Assembly: GCF_023006505.1 (NCBI RefSeq)
Contig: NZ_JALBGV010000003.1
Coordinates: 62,001 to 126,000 of the forward strand
Length of the DNA stretch: 64,000 nt
From: Neorhizobium sp. SHOUNA12A
GTDB taxonomy: Bacteria; Pseudomonadota; Alphaproteobacteria; Rhizobiales; Rhizobiaceae
Direction: 5' to 3'
The notes under the pieces were generated by a model. The model made no database searches, was not told where the DNA came from, and was given only the letters and a program-made list of their open reading frames with translations. This document shows, one piece after another, positions 1 through 7,505 of the stretch. Numbering within the stretch: position 1 is the stretch's first letter; each line of letters starts with the position of its first letter. The position numbers were made by a program, and so were the translations under genes.

Positions 1-34
1 GCAGTGAGGTTCATATCCGGACAGGATGCTATCG

Positions 35-613
35 ATGTCAGCGTCGCAGGAAATTCATACCAAGGTCACGCCTGAAGAACTTGCCCATACATTTGACGAG
101 GCTCCAACTGAGGCCAATCTCAGCGCCTATGCGTTCGAGGACTGGATCACCCTGGCCCTTTTCTGGCTGATGACGGGTTGCGTCTTCCTCCAGTTCTTCA
201 CGCGCTACGTCCTCAACAACAGTTATGCATGGACAGAGGAAATCGCCGTCAACTGCTTGATCGGCGTGGTGTTCCTGGGCGCTGTGATGTGCGTGCGTAC
301 GTCACGCCATATCCAGGTGGATGTCCTCTATCATTACCTGCCCGCCCGCGTGACCCGCGTGATGGCGACGGCGGTGGATCTCATCCGCATCGGCTTCTTC
401 CTCTACGGATCATGGCTGATGTGGCGTTACATGGAGATCGTGGCGGACGAGGAGATGGTGACGGTGCAACTGCCGCGCAACATCGTCTTCTATTCCGTGC
501 TTGCCGCCTTCGTGCTGATGTTGCTGCGCTCGATCCAGGTCTTCATCGCCAACATGCGCCGGGGTTACTCCGTTCTGGAGCGACCGGAAGCTTTCCAGAG
601 CGTGGAGGATTGA
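35..613 (+). CDS. dctQ: TRAP transporter small permease (DctQ family)
   Basis: Small membrane subunit of a tripartite (TRAP) importer for an organic or sugar acid, driven by an ion gradient together with DctM and a periplasmic DctP. About 192 residues with four hydrophobic segments: W-ITLALFW near residue 40, the NCLIGVVFLG segment, RIGFFLYGSW and IVFYSVLAAFVLMLL, as the family has. The ATG at 35 is chosen because AGGA at 23-26 lies eight bases before it; an in-frame ATG at 26 is possible but has a poorer ribosome site. The dctM gene follows after four bases. No dctP is seen downstream, so it probably lies just left of the window. Neighbouring idonate and mannonate enzymes suggest a hexonate or hexuronate substrate (inference). 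Confidence 0.9.
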   Translation: MSASQEIHTKVTPEELAHTFDEAPTEANLSAYAFEDWITLALFWLMTGCVFLQFFTRYVLNNSYAWTEEIAVNCLIGVVFLGAVMCVRTSRHIQVDVLYHYLPARVTRVMATAVDLIRIGFFLYGSWLMWRYMEIVADEEMVTVQLPRNIVFYSVLAAFVLMLLRSIQVFIANMRRGYSVLERPEAFQSVED

Positions 614-617
614 CGCC

Positions 618-2024
618 ATGTTGCTGCTCATAGGTTCGTTTCTTGTCCTGATGCTGATCGGACTTCCGGTCGCCGTCTCCATGGCCGTGTCATCGGTCCT
701 CTACATTGTCTTCTATGACGTCGCGCCAGACATCATTGCCGCGCAGCGGCTGATTGCCGGCGTCGAAAGCTTTCCGCTGCTGGCGGTTCCCTTCTTCATC
801 CTCGCCGGCAACCTGATGAATATCGCGGGCGTCACCGGCCGCATCTACGCCTTCGCCGTTGCCCTTGTCGGCTGGATGAAGGGTGGCCTCGCGCAGGTGA
901 ACATCATCGGCTCGGTGGTGTTTTCCGGCATGTCGGGAACGGCACTGGCAGATGCCGCAGGCATCGGCACCATCGAGATCAAGGCCATGCGCGATCACGG
1001 CTATCCGGTGGAAGCGGCCGTCGGCGTTACCGCGGCCTCTGCCACGCTCGGGCCGATCTTTCCGCCGTCGCTGCCCTTCGTCATCTACGGCATGATGGCA
1101 AATGTCTCGATCGGCGCTCTCTTCATGGCCGGCATCGTGCCCGGCGTCGTCATGACGGTGCTGATGATGGTCACCGTCGCGATCTTTGCCTATGTCAAAC
1201 GCTGGGGCTCGGATGCCCCGTTCAGCATCAAGGGCCTGATCGGCGCGTCGTCGGAGATCCTCGTCGTCATGTTGGTCCCGGCCACCATCTGGGTTCTGCT
1301 CACGCTCGGCCTGTCGCTCAACTTTGCCATTTTCATTGCACTGGCCGCGCTGCTGATATGCGACTGGTATTTCAACTTTTCCGCGGTGATGGCGCTGATG
1401 ACCCCGGTCATCCTGATCGGCGGCATGACCATGGGCTGGTTTACGCCGACGGAAGCAGCCGTCGCGGCCGTTCTCTGGTCGCTGTTCCTCGGCATGGTGC
1501 GCTACCGGACCATGACATTCAGGACGATCGCAAAGGCGACTTTCGACACGATTGAAACGACGGCATCGGTCCTGTTCATCGTGGCCGCAGCCTCCGTGTT
1601 TGCCTGGCTTTTGACGGTCAGCCAGACGGCGCAGCTCCTGTCGGAAGCGATCCTCTCCATCACCAGCAACAAATGGCTCTTCCTCATCCTGGTGAACCTG
1701 CTGATGCTGTTCGTCGGCTGCTTCCTCGATACGATCGCGGCGATCACCATCCTCGTCCCGATCCTGCTGCCGCTGGTCAAGCAGTTCGATATCGATCCGG
1801 TGCATTTCGGGTTGATAATGACGCTGAACCTGATGATCGGCCTCCTCCATCCGCCGCTCGGCATGGTGCTCTTCGTTCTGTCGCGTGTCGCGCGGCTGTC
1901 CGTCGAGCGTACGACGATGGCGATCATTCCCTGGCTGGTGCCGCTCATCATCGCATTGCTGCTGATCACCTTCATCCCGGCTATCACCCTCTGGCTGCCG
2001 ACGGAGATGGGACTGATCCGCTGA
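618..2024 (+). CDS. dctM: TRAP transporter large permease (DctM family), with an extra hydrophobic insert
   Basis: Large translocating subunit of the TRAP importer. Family hallmarks are present: PFFILAGNLMN near residue 60, GSVVFSGMSGTALAD, the GPIFPPSLPFVIYG loop, WFTPTEAA and a hydrophobic C-terminus. At 468 residues it is about 43 longer than the second DctM of this window (425 residues). The excess falls in one place, about residues 215-258, where a hydrophobic stretch (PATIWVLLTLGLSLNF, then AIFIALAALLICDWYF) stands before PVILIGG; this looks like an added pair of membrane helices. Start ATG follows the dctQ stop directly. The substrate is not given by the sequence. Confidence 0.92.
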   Translation: MLLLIGSFLVLMLIGLPVAVSMAVSSVLYIVFYDVAPDIIAAQRLIAGVESFPLLAVPFFILAGNLMNIAGVTGRIYAFAVALVGWMKGGLAQVNIIGSVVFSGMSGTALADAAGIGTIEIKAMRDHGYPVEAAVGVTAASATLGPIFPPSLPFVIYGMMANVSIGALFMAGIVPGVVMTVLMMVTVAIFAYVKRWGSDAPFSIKGLIGASSEILVVMLVPATIWVLLTLGLSLNFAIFIALAALLICDWYFNFSAVMALMTPVILIGGMTMGWFTPTEAAVAAVLWSLFLGMVRYRTMTFRTIAKATFDTIETTASVLFIVAAASVFAWLLTVSQTAQLLSEAILSITSNKWLFLILVNLLMLFVGCFLDTIAAITILVPILLPLVKQFDIDPVHFGLIMTLNLMIGLLHPPLGMVLFVLSRVARLSVERTTMAIIPWLVPLIIALLLITFIPAITLWLPTEMGLIR

Positions 2025-2090
2025 AACCCGGTCCCGTACGGCTTTCTGACGCGTACGGGGCACGATCTCTCTGAAAGAGAAAGGCATCGC

Positions 2091-3146
2091 ATGAAGACGC
2101 GCGTCGCTCGTCTCCACGGTATCCGTGACATCAGGATCGAAGATCTTGATTACCGCACGCCCGGCCCGGGCGAGGTGCTGCTGGCCATGGCGGCGGGCGG
2201 CATCTGCGGCTCGGACCTGCATTATTACCAGGATGGCGGGTTTGGGCCGGTGCGGGTTCGCGAACCCATCATCGCCGGCCACGAGGCCTCCGGCTTCGTC
2301 GAAGCCTTGGGTGCAGGGGTTTCCGGGCTCGATCTTGGGCAACTGGTAGCGGTCAACCCATCGCAGCCCTGCGGCCATTGCCAATACTGCCGGATTGGCC
2401 AGCCGATCCATTGCCTCGACATGCGTTTCATGGGCTCGGCCATGCGCCTGCCGCACGAAAACGGCATGTTCCGCGAAAGGCTGGTCGTCCCCGCGATCCA
2501 GTGCCATCCGCTGGGACAGGATGTGTCGCCGGGCGAGGCTGCCTGTGCGGAACCGCTTGCGGTGTGCCTGCATGCCGTCGCCCAGGCCGGAGACCTGTCG
2601 GGTCGCAACGTGCTGGTCACGGGGGCAGGCCCGATCGGGCTTCTGACGGTTGCCGCGGCCCGGCATGCGGGTGCCGCGAGGATCGTGGTGACGGATCTGG
2701 CTGACGCAGCCCTGTCGCGGGCGCCGTCAATGGGAGCGACGGAAACGATCAACGTGGCCTCCGATCCGGACGGGCTTCTCCCCTTCCAGGAGAACAAGGG
2801 CAGCTTCGACGTGGTGTTCGAATGCTCGGCCTCGGGGCCGGCTCTGCGATCGGCATTTGCCGCGATCAAGCCGCGCGGAACCCTCGTCCAGGTCGGCGTG
2901 ACCGGTGACATGACCATCCCGCTCAATGCGCTGGTCGGCAAGGAGATCGTCTGGCGCGGCTCGCAGCGCTTCCATGCGGAATTTGCCGAGGCGGTCGATC
3001 TGATCGCCACGCGGCGCATCGACGTGCGGCCGATCATCTCGCACAGTTTCCCGCTTGATGCGGCGACCGCGGCTTTCGAACAGGCCGGAGATCGTTCCAG
3101 GGCCTGCAAGGTGCAGATCACATTTAAACAAACTGACAAAGCGTGA
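2091..3146 (+). CDS. Zinc-dependent medium-chain dehydrogenase, L-idonate 5-dehydrogenase type
   Basis: Medium-chain alcohol dehydrogenase of 351 residues. Catalytic zinc site: Cys in GGICGSDLHYY (about residue 39) and GHEASG (about 66). The structural zinc loop has four Cys in PCGHCQYCRIGQPIHC (about 93-107). The nucleotide fold carries GAGPIGLL near 175. L-Idonate 5-dehydrogenases interconvert L-idonate and 5-keto-D-gluconate, and the overall pattern (GGICGSDLHYY, GSAMRLPHENGMF) fits that branch. Location between a TRAP importer and mannonate dehydratase supports oxidation of a hexonate. The exact sugar acid is inferred; other polyol or aldonate dehydrogenases of the same superfamily cannot be excluded. 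Confidence 0.82.
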   Translation: MKTRVARLHGIRDIRIEDLDYRTPGPGEVLLAMAAGGICGSDLHYYQDGGFGPVRVREPIIAGHEASGFVEALGAGVSGLDLGQLVAVNPSQPCGHCQYCRIGQPIHCLDMRFMGSAMRLPHENGMFRERLVVPAIQCHPLGQDVSPGEAACAEPLAVCLHAVAQAGDLSGRNVLVTGAGPIGLLTVAAARHAGAARIVVTDLADAALSRAPSMGATETINVASDPDGLLPFQENKGSFDVVFECSASGPALRSAFAAIKPRGTLVQVGVTGDMTIPLNALVGKEIVWRGSQRFHAEFAEAVDLIATRRIDVRPIISHSFPLDAATAAFEQAGDRSRACKVQITFKQTDKA

Positions 3147-3156
3147 AGGACGAGAC

Positions 3157-4356
3157 ATGAGACATACGTGGCGCTGGTTCGGCCCGGTCGACAAAGTGAG
3201 CGTAAGAGACGCGGCGCAGGCCGGCGCGGAAGGCATCGTTTCGGCGCTCCACCACATTGCGACCGGCGAGGTCTGGCCGGTCGACGAGATTTCCAGGCGA
3301 CACGAGGAGATCAAGGCCGGCGGCCTGGTGTGGGATGTCGTGGAGAGTGTTCCGGTTTCCGAAGACATCAAGACGCAGACAGGCGACTGGAAGCGCCATA
3401 TCGCCAACTGGCAGGAAACGCTGCGGCGCCTCTCGGCCTCCGGCGTCCGCACGGTCTGCTACAATTTTATGCCGATCCTCGATTGGACGCGCACGGACTT
3501 GCGCTGGGACACCCGCCATGGCGCCAAGGCCATGCGGTTCGACCTGACGGATTTTGCCGCCTTCGATATCCATATCCTCAAGCGTCCCGAGGCTTACAGT
3601 GATTACCCGGAATGGCTGCAGGAGGGTGCGGCGGAACGGTTTTCCGAGATGGCGGATGCGAAGATCGCAGCCTTGGGCAAGAACATCGGGGCGGGGCTGC
3701 CGGGCTCGGCGGATGGCTATACGCTCGACCAACTGCTGGAAAAGCTTCGCTCCTACCAGGGTATCAACCGGGAACGGCTGCAGCAGAACCTTGTCGACTT
3801 CCTGACTGAAGTCACGCCGGTGGCGGAAGAGGTCGGCATCAATATCTGCGCCCACGGCGATGATCCGCCCTGGCCGTTGCTTGGCCTTCCGCGCATCCTG
3901 TCGACCGAGGCCGATTACGCACATATGCTGGATCAGGTCGGCGCGCGCGCCAATGGCGTGACGCTCTGCACCGGCTCGCTCGGTGCCAGGCCCGATAACG
4001 ATCTGCCCTTCATCGCCTCGCGCTTTGCCGACCGCATCCATTTCGTGCACCTGCGGAATGTGACACGGGACACCGACACGGTCCCCTGCTCTTTCTTCGA
4101 AGACGAACATCTGGAAGGCGGAACGGACATGGTTGCGGTGATCGCCGCGCTGCTTGCGGAAGAGGCCCGTCGGCGCGAGGAAGGCCGCGGGGATCATCGC
4201 ATCCCCATGCGGCCGGATCACGGGCAGGAAATCCTCGACGATCTGACGCGCGGAGCTCAGCCGGGCTATCCCGCCATCGGACGTCTCAAGGGGCTGGCGG
4301 AGCTTCGCGGCATCGAGAGAACTCTGATACATGCCCGCTACGGCTTGCGGGCATGA
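3157..4356 (+). CDS. uxuA: D-mannonate dehydratase
   Basis: UxuA-type dehydratase, D-mannonate to 2-keto-3-deoxy-D-gluconate plus water, in hexuronate catabolism. 399 residues, the usual length. It starts MRHTWRWFGPVDKVSV, typical of the family, and carries the TIM-barrel patterns VWDVVESVPVSEDIK, CYNFMPILDWTRTDL, GINICAHGDDPPWPLLGLPRI, FVHLRNV and RPDHGQ, which provide the metal ligands. The frame is open upstream, but the ATG at 3157 preceded by GAAGGACGAG is the family start. It is last in the dctQM-dehydrogenase-uxuA operon. The final eight codons form a perfect hairpin (see 4331-4354). Confidence 0.95.
   Translation: MRHTWRWFGPVDKVSVRDAAQAGAEGIVSALHHIATGEVWPVDEISRRHEEIKAGGLVWDVVESVPVSEDIKTQTGDWKRHIANWQETLRRLSASGVRTVCYNFMPILDWTRTDLRWDTRHGAKAMRFDLTDFAAFDIHILKRPEAYSDYPEWLQEGAAERFSEMADAKIAALGKNIGAGLPGSADGYTLDQLLEKLRSYQGINRERLQQNLVDFLTEVTPVAEEVGINICAHGDDPPWPLLGLPRILSTEADYAHMLDQVGARANGVTLCTGSLGARPDNDLPFIASRFADRIHFVHLRNVTRDTDTVPCSFFEDEHLEGGTDMVAVIAALLAEEARRREEGRGDHRIPMRPDHGQEILDDLTRGAQPGYPAIGRLKGLAELRGIERTLIHARYGLRA
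4331..4354. terminator. Hairpin built into the end of uxuA, between convergent operons
   Basis: ATGCCCGC (4331-4338) pairs perfectly with GCGGGCAT (4347-4354) around an eight-base loop; the stem ends at the first base of the uxuA stop codon. There is no clear T-run, so it may terminate poorly or protect the 3' ends of both convergent messages. Confidence 0.5.
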
Positions 4357-4402
4357 TCATGAGCCACTGGTTCGGCATCGCATGCTTAAGGCCGATATCC
4401 GC

Positions 4403-5542
4403 TCACGGATAGGCCGTCGAGCCGTCCGGCTTGCGGGTGATCTTGCGCTCCCAGTGAATGTAATCGTCCTTGGCCAGCACCTTTTCGTCAATCTCGATAC
4501 CCCAGCCGGGGCGATCCGGACGCAGGTTCATATATCCGTCCACCGGCATATAGGGGTCGAGCGCCCAGGGCGCGTGCACATGCGGCTTGAACTCCAGGAT
4601 CTTGAAGTTCGGCTGGGCGGCGGAGAAGTGGATGTTCACCGCGGTTGCGAGCGGCCCCATCGGATTATGCGGTGCGACGGTGACATAGTGGGCTTCCGCG
4701 ATCGCCGCGATGCGGCGCATTTCGCTGACGCCGCCAACGACGCAGATGTCCGGCTGGATGATGTCGGCGCCGCGGGCGGAGAGCAGCGCCAGGAATTCGA
4801 AGCGGTTGTAGAGAGATTCGCCGGTCGCCAGCGGCACCGTTACCTTCGACTTCAATTCCGTCCATGCGGGAATATGTTCAGGCCGGATCGGTTCTTCGTA
4901 GAAAAGCGGATCATAGGGTGCGATCGCCGCAGCCAGCTGGACGGCCTGGTAAGGTTCGTAGATCTTCGCGTGTGCATCGAAGGCAAATTCGAAATGCGAA
5001 GGCGTGATCTCGCGGATCTTGCCGAAATAGTCGCCCGTTTCCTTCACCAGTTCGCCCCAGCGGCTGTTGTGAAGATCGCGGCGATAGGGGCTCAGCTTGA
5101 ACGCGGTATAACCGTAGTCTTCATGGAGCTTGAGCGTCTGATCGAGCGCATCCTGTGGATCCGGTGCGGTATAGACGCCGCAATAGACGCGGACGCGGTC
5201 ACGCACATTGCCGCCGAGCAGCATGTAGACCGGCAGACCCGCAGCCTTGCCGGCGATATCCCACAATGCGTGATCGATTGCGGAAATCGCGGCAAGGCCG
5301 AGCGCCCCGGGAGGAAACCGGCACTGTTGGTTGAGCTTGAGGACGAGGAATTCCACGCGACGCGGGTCTTCGCCCTCGATCTGGTGGAAGAAGTAATCGA
5401 GAAGCGGCGGAAGCGCCCAGTCGGGGCCGTGATTGTAGCATTCGCCCCAGCCGGAAATGCCTTCGCTGGTCTCGATCTTGAGCAGCAGGCGAGGACGGTC
5501 GTCGACGCGCTGCATGTATGTCTTTATTCCGGTAATATGCAC
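4403..5542 (-). CDS. Enolase-superfamily sugar-acid dehydratase, galactonate dehydratase-like
   Basis: Mandelate racemase/muconate lactonizing enzyme family, 379 residues. The metal ligands at the barrel strand ends are visible: Asp in FAFDAHAKI (with the following His, as in DgoD), Glu in FYEEP and Glu in TGES. The Asp-His pair is in QPDICVVGG and APHNPMGP. The strand-2 motif is FKLSP, keeping one Lys where racemases have KxK. D-galactonate dehydratase is the closest well-known member, giving a 2-keto-3-deoxy acid. The start is the GTG at 5542, because GAGGAGG stands just upstream and the family N-terminus (VHITGIKTYMQRVDDRP) begins there; an ATG at 5662 is inside the upstream gene. The DapA-family gene ends 13 bases before it. 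Confidence 0.88.
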   Translation of the reverse strand: MHITGIKTYMQRVDDRPRLLLKIETSEGISGWGECYNHGPDWALPPLLDYFFHQIEGEDPRRVEFLVLKLNQQCRFPPGALGLAAISAIDHALWDIAGKAAGLPVYMLLGGNVRDRVRVYCGVYTAPDPQDALDQTLKLHEDYGYTAFKLSPYRRDLHNSRWGELVKETGDYFGKIREITPSHFEFAFDAHAKIYEPYQAVQLAAAIAPYDPLFYEEPIRPEHIPAWTELKSKVTVPLATGESLYNRFEFLALLSARGADIIQPDICVVGGVSEMRRIAAIAEAHYVTVAPHNPMGPLATAVNIHFSAAQPNFKILEFKPHVHAPWALDPYMPVDGYMNLRPDRPGWGIEIDEKVLAKDDYIHWERKITRKPDGSTAYP

Positions 5543-5555
5543 CTTGGTTTCCTCC

Positions 5556-6476
5556 TCAGGCGGCGAACGTTTCAGTTTTGACGCGGTCGACAATGCCGCG
5601 CAGGATCCGCCGCTCATCCTCGTTGAGAGCGACGACGCCCGGAATGCGCACCGGTCCGACATCGGTGCCGAGCATGCCGAGCGCTTCCTTCACAACCGTC
5701 ACGTTGGCGCCGTTGTTGTATTTCGTGCGCAGCGTTTCGAAGCCGGCGATGCTGTCGATCAATTCTCGCGCCGTCGCATAATTGCCCGCCTCCAGCGCCC
5801 GGTGGATGGCGTGCGAGCGTTCGGGGAAGACGTTGACGAGACCCGAGGTGAAGCCCTTGGCGCCCATGGCGTAAAATGCCGGCGCCCAGCCTTCGGCCAG
5901 ACCGCAGACCCAGATCGCGGGAGCGTCGCGGGTCGCACGAATGACTTCTGCGAGCAGCATCAGGTTCGACGAGGCGAACTTGATGCCGGCGATGTTCGGA
6001 TGCAGTGCGAGTTTGCGAAAATCCTCGACCGAGAAACTATCGCTGCGCACGTAGGCGATGACCGGTACGGTGCAAAACTCCGCCAGTTCCAGGAAATAGC
6101 CGGCCTGATAGGACGGCCCGGCAAACGGGTCCATGGGATGATGGCCCATGATCGCGTCCGCACCTTCGGCAATCGCGTCCTTGGCAAGCGCCTTTGCTTC
6201 GGTCAGCGAGCGACCGACGGCGGCGCTCACCAGCGACATGCCGTCGGCCGCCTTGATCGTGGTGGCATGCACGATGCGAACTTCGTCCATAGTGAGCGTG
6301 AAGAACTCGCCGGTATTGCCAGCCGCCATCAAGTTGTGGACCTTGGCAACCGCCAGGCGCCTGATCAGCTCTCCCAGCTTTTCGACGTCGACAGTCCCGT
6401 CTTGCCGGTAAGGCGTCACGGGAACACCGGAAATGCCGGTCAGCGCCTTTCTTACAGTCTGAAGCCTGTCATTCAC
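5556..6476 (-). CDS. DapA-family class I aldolase/dehydratase for 2-keto-3-deoxy sugar acids
   Basis: Dihydrodipicolinate synthase/N-acetylneuraminate lyase superfamily, 306 residues. Family marks in order: GISGVPVTPYRQDGTVD, AAGNTGEFFTLT (the GxxGE loop binding the carboxylate), the catalytic-type Tyr in VIAYVRSD and the Schiff-base Lys in IAGIKFAS. In this setting, beside dehydratases that make 2-keto-3-deoxy acids, it probably cleaves or dehydrates such an acid, like KDG aldolase or 5-dehydro-4-deoxyglucarate dehydratase. Sequence alone does not decide between lyase and dehydratase. Start is GTG at 6476, overlapping the end of the gntR gene by eight bases, so the two are translationally coupled. 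Confidence 0.87.
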   Translation of the reverse strand: MNDRLQTVRKALTGISGVPVTPYRQDGTVDVEKLGELIRRLAVAKVHNLMAAGNTGEFFTLTMDEVRIVHATTIKAADGMSLVSAAVGRSLTEAKALAKDAIAEGADAIMGHHPMDPFAGPSYQAGYFLELAEFCTVPVIAYVRSDSFSVEDFRKLALHPNIAGIKFASSNLMLLAEVIRATRDAPAIWVCGLAEGWAPAFYAMGAKGFTSGLVNVFPERSHAIHRALEAGNYATARELIDSIAGFETLRTKYNNGANVTVVKEALGMLGTDVGPVRIPGVVALNEDERRILRGIVDRVKTETFAA

Positions 6477-7188
6477 GTCCGATATCCTTTTTGCTGCCGA
6501 AAACGATGTTCAAATAGGTTTCGCCGGAGCGCACGACATGGTTGCGCATCTGCCGCTCGGCGAGATCCGCATCACCGGTGACGATAGCCTTAGCGATGGC
6601 GGTGTGTTCTTCGAGGGCTTTTTGCCGCTCGGCGGGATCCATGTGGATGACGCGGCGGATGCTGGCGTCATAAAATTGCTGCCGCTCGATCAGTTTCGCC
6701 AGATAACTGCAGCGCGAACTGCGGTGAATGTGCTCGTGGAATTGCTCGTTGAGGGAAATGAGGCTGTCCGCATCCGCCGAGGTCGTCGCCTTTGCCATCA
6801 GGTCGGCTATTGCCGTCAGCTCGGCGCCGGCAGGCTTGCCGATGCGCTTGGCGGCCAGGTGCGCAATCATCGATTCGAGCGCCGCGCGGGCAAGAATCAT
6901 CTCCTCCGCCCATCCCATATCGAACCGGATGATGACGCCGCGCCGGGGCAGCGCCTCGACCAGGCCTTCCGTCTCGAGTTGCCGCAGCGCCTCTTTGATC
7001 GGCGTGGTACTGACGCCGAATTGTTCGGCCAGGCTGCGCTCGTTGACCTTCTCCCCCGTTGCGAACCGCCCCGCGAGGATGGCAGCCCTCAAGCTGCGAT
7101 GGACGTGATCGCGCACGGTCATCTGAAATTTCGGGTCGATCTTCGCAAACGGTTCGGACCGTGGGCTTCCAGTGGGCTCAGGAATCAT
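6469..7188 (-). CDS. GntR-family transcriptional regulator (FadR/FCD subfamily)
   Basis: 239 residues. The N-terminal winged helix covers about residues 20-90 (LAGRFATGEKVNERSLAEQFGVSTTPIKEALRQLETEGLVEALPRRGVII). It is followed by an all-helical FCD ligand domain with FHEHIHRSSRC and EEHTAIAKAIVTGDADLAERQMRNHV, which carry the His residues that usually bind metal. First gene of the gntR-lyase-dehydratase operon. A near-perfect palindrome at 7227-7242, 38 bases upstream of its ATG, is the likely operator, so it probably represses its own operon and perhaps the convergent TRAP operon, lifted by a sugar acid (inference). Confidence 0.9.
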   Translation of the reverse strand: MIPEPTGSPRSEPFAKIDPKFQMTVRDHVHRSLRAAILAGRFATGEKVNERSLAEQFGVSTTPIKEALRQLETEGLVEALPRRGVIIRFDMGWAEEMILARAALESMIAHLAAKRIGKPAGAELTAIADLMAKATTSADADSLISLNEQFHEHIHRSSRCSYLAKLIERQQFYDASIRRVIHMDPAERQKALEEHTAIAKAIVTGDADLAERQMRNHVVRSGETYLNIVFGSKKDIGRE

Positions 7189-7226
7189 TTTCGCGAAATC
7201 CGTTGACGAGGCGGTGAGAGTACAGC

Positions 7227-7242
7227 ATCTGATATACCAGAT
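7227..7242. promoter_or_regulatory. Palindrome ATCTGATATACCAGAT, probable GntR operator
   Basis: The two half sites ATCTG and CAGAT flank a TATA core with one mismatched pair. This resembles operators of FCD-type GntR regulators for hexuronates, such as UxuR/ExuR sites with a GGTATACC core. It lies just upstream of the gntR-led operon. Confidence 0.6.
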
Positions 7243-7256
7243 TTCAGATCTATGTC

Positions 7257-7409
7257 GATACGGGTCGCGTTCTGCTTCGCGTGCCGCTGTGCGCGCCGTC
7301 GATCATCATCCGCCCGACCCTCAACATGTCGGGCATCCTCCTCACGGTCGCCGGTCTCGGCTTTCTCGGCCTCGGCGCCAGGGCACAACTGGTGGTGGGA
7401 ACCCGCCGA
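7257..7409 (+). pseudogene. Remnant of a peptide-type ABC permease (DppC C-terminal region)
   Basis: Reading in frame from 7257 gives VLLRVPLCAPSIIIRPTLNM followed by SGILLTVAGLGFLGLGA. This matches the end of DppC/OppC permeases, where the cytoplasmic loop is followed by TLxxGxxILTxAGLxFLGLGAQPP. There is no start codon, no upstream domain, and the frame degenerates after the GLGA and stops at about 7407. The fragment lies between the GntR operator and a glycosyltransferase gene and has no ABC neighbours. It differs from the intact DppC of this window (35398-36243), so it is not a local copy. It marks an old deletion or rearrangement. Confidence 0.7.
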
Positions 7410-7505
7410 CATCGATGACAATCTTCGGCAACATCATATAACAACTATAAACAATCATTCGCGCCGAAGTCGCTTAGACCGTCTCCAGATTATCGATGGA
7501 GCGGC

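Noticed and set aside
1-34. Tail of an upstream dctP gene
   Set aside because: A TGA at 5-7 could end such a gene, but two codons are not enough to support it.
690-2666. 658-codon minus-strand frame opposite dctM and the dehydrogenase
   Set aside because: Composition is Asp/Arg/His/Gln-rich with no domain, and the plus strand carries clear conserved genes.
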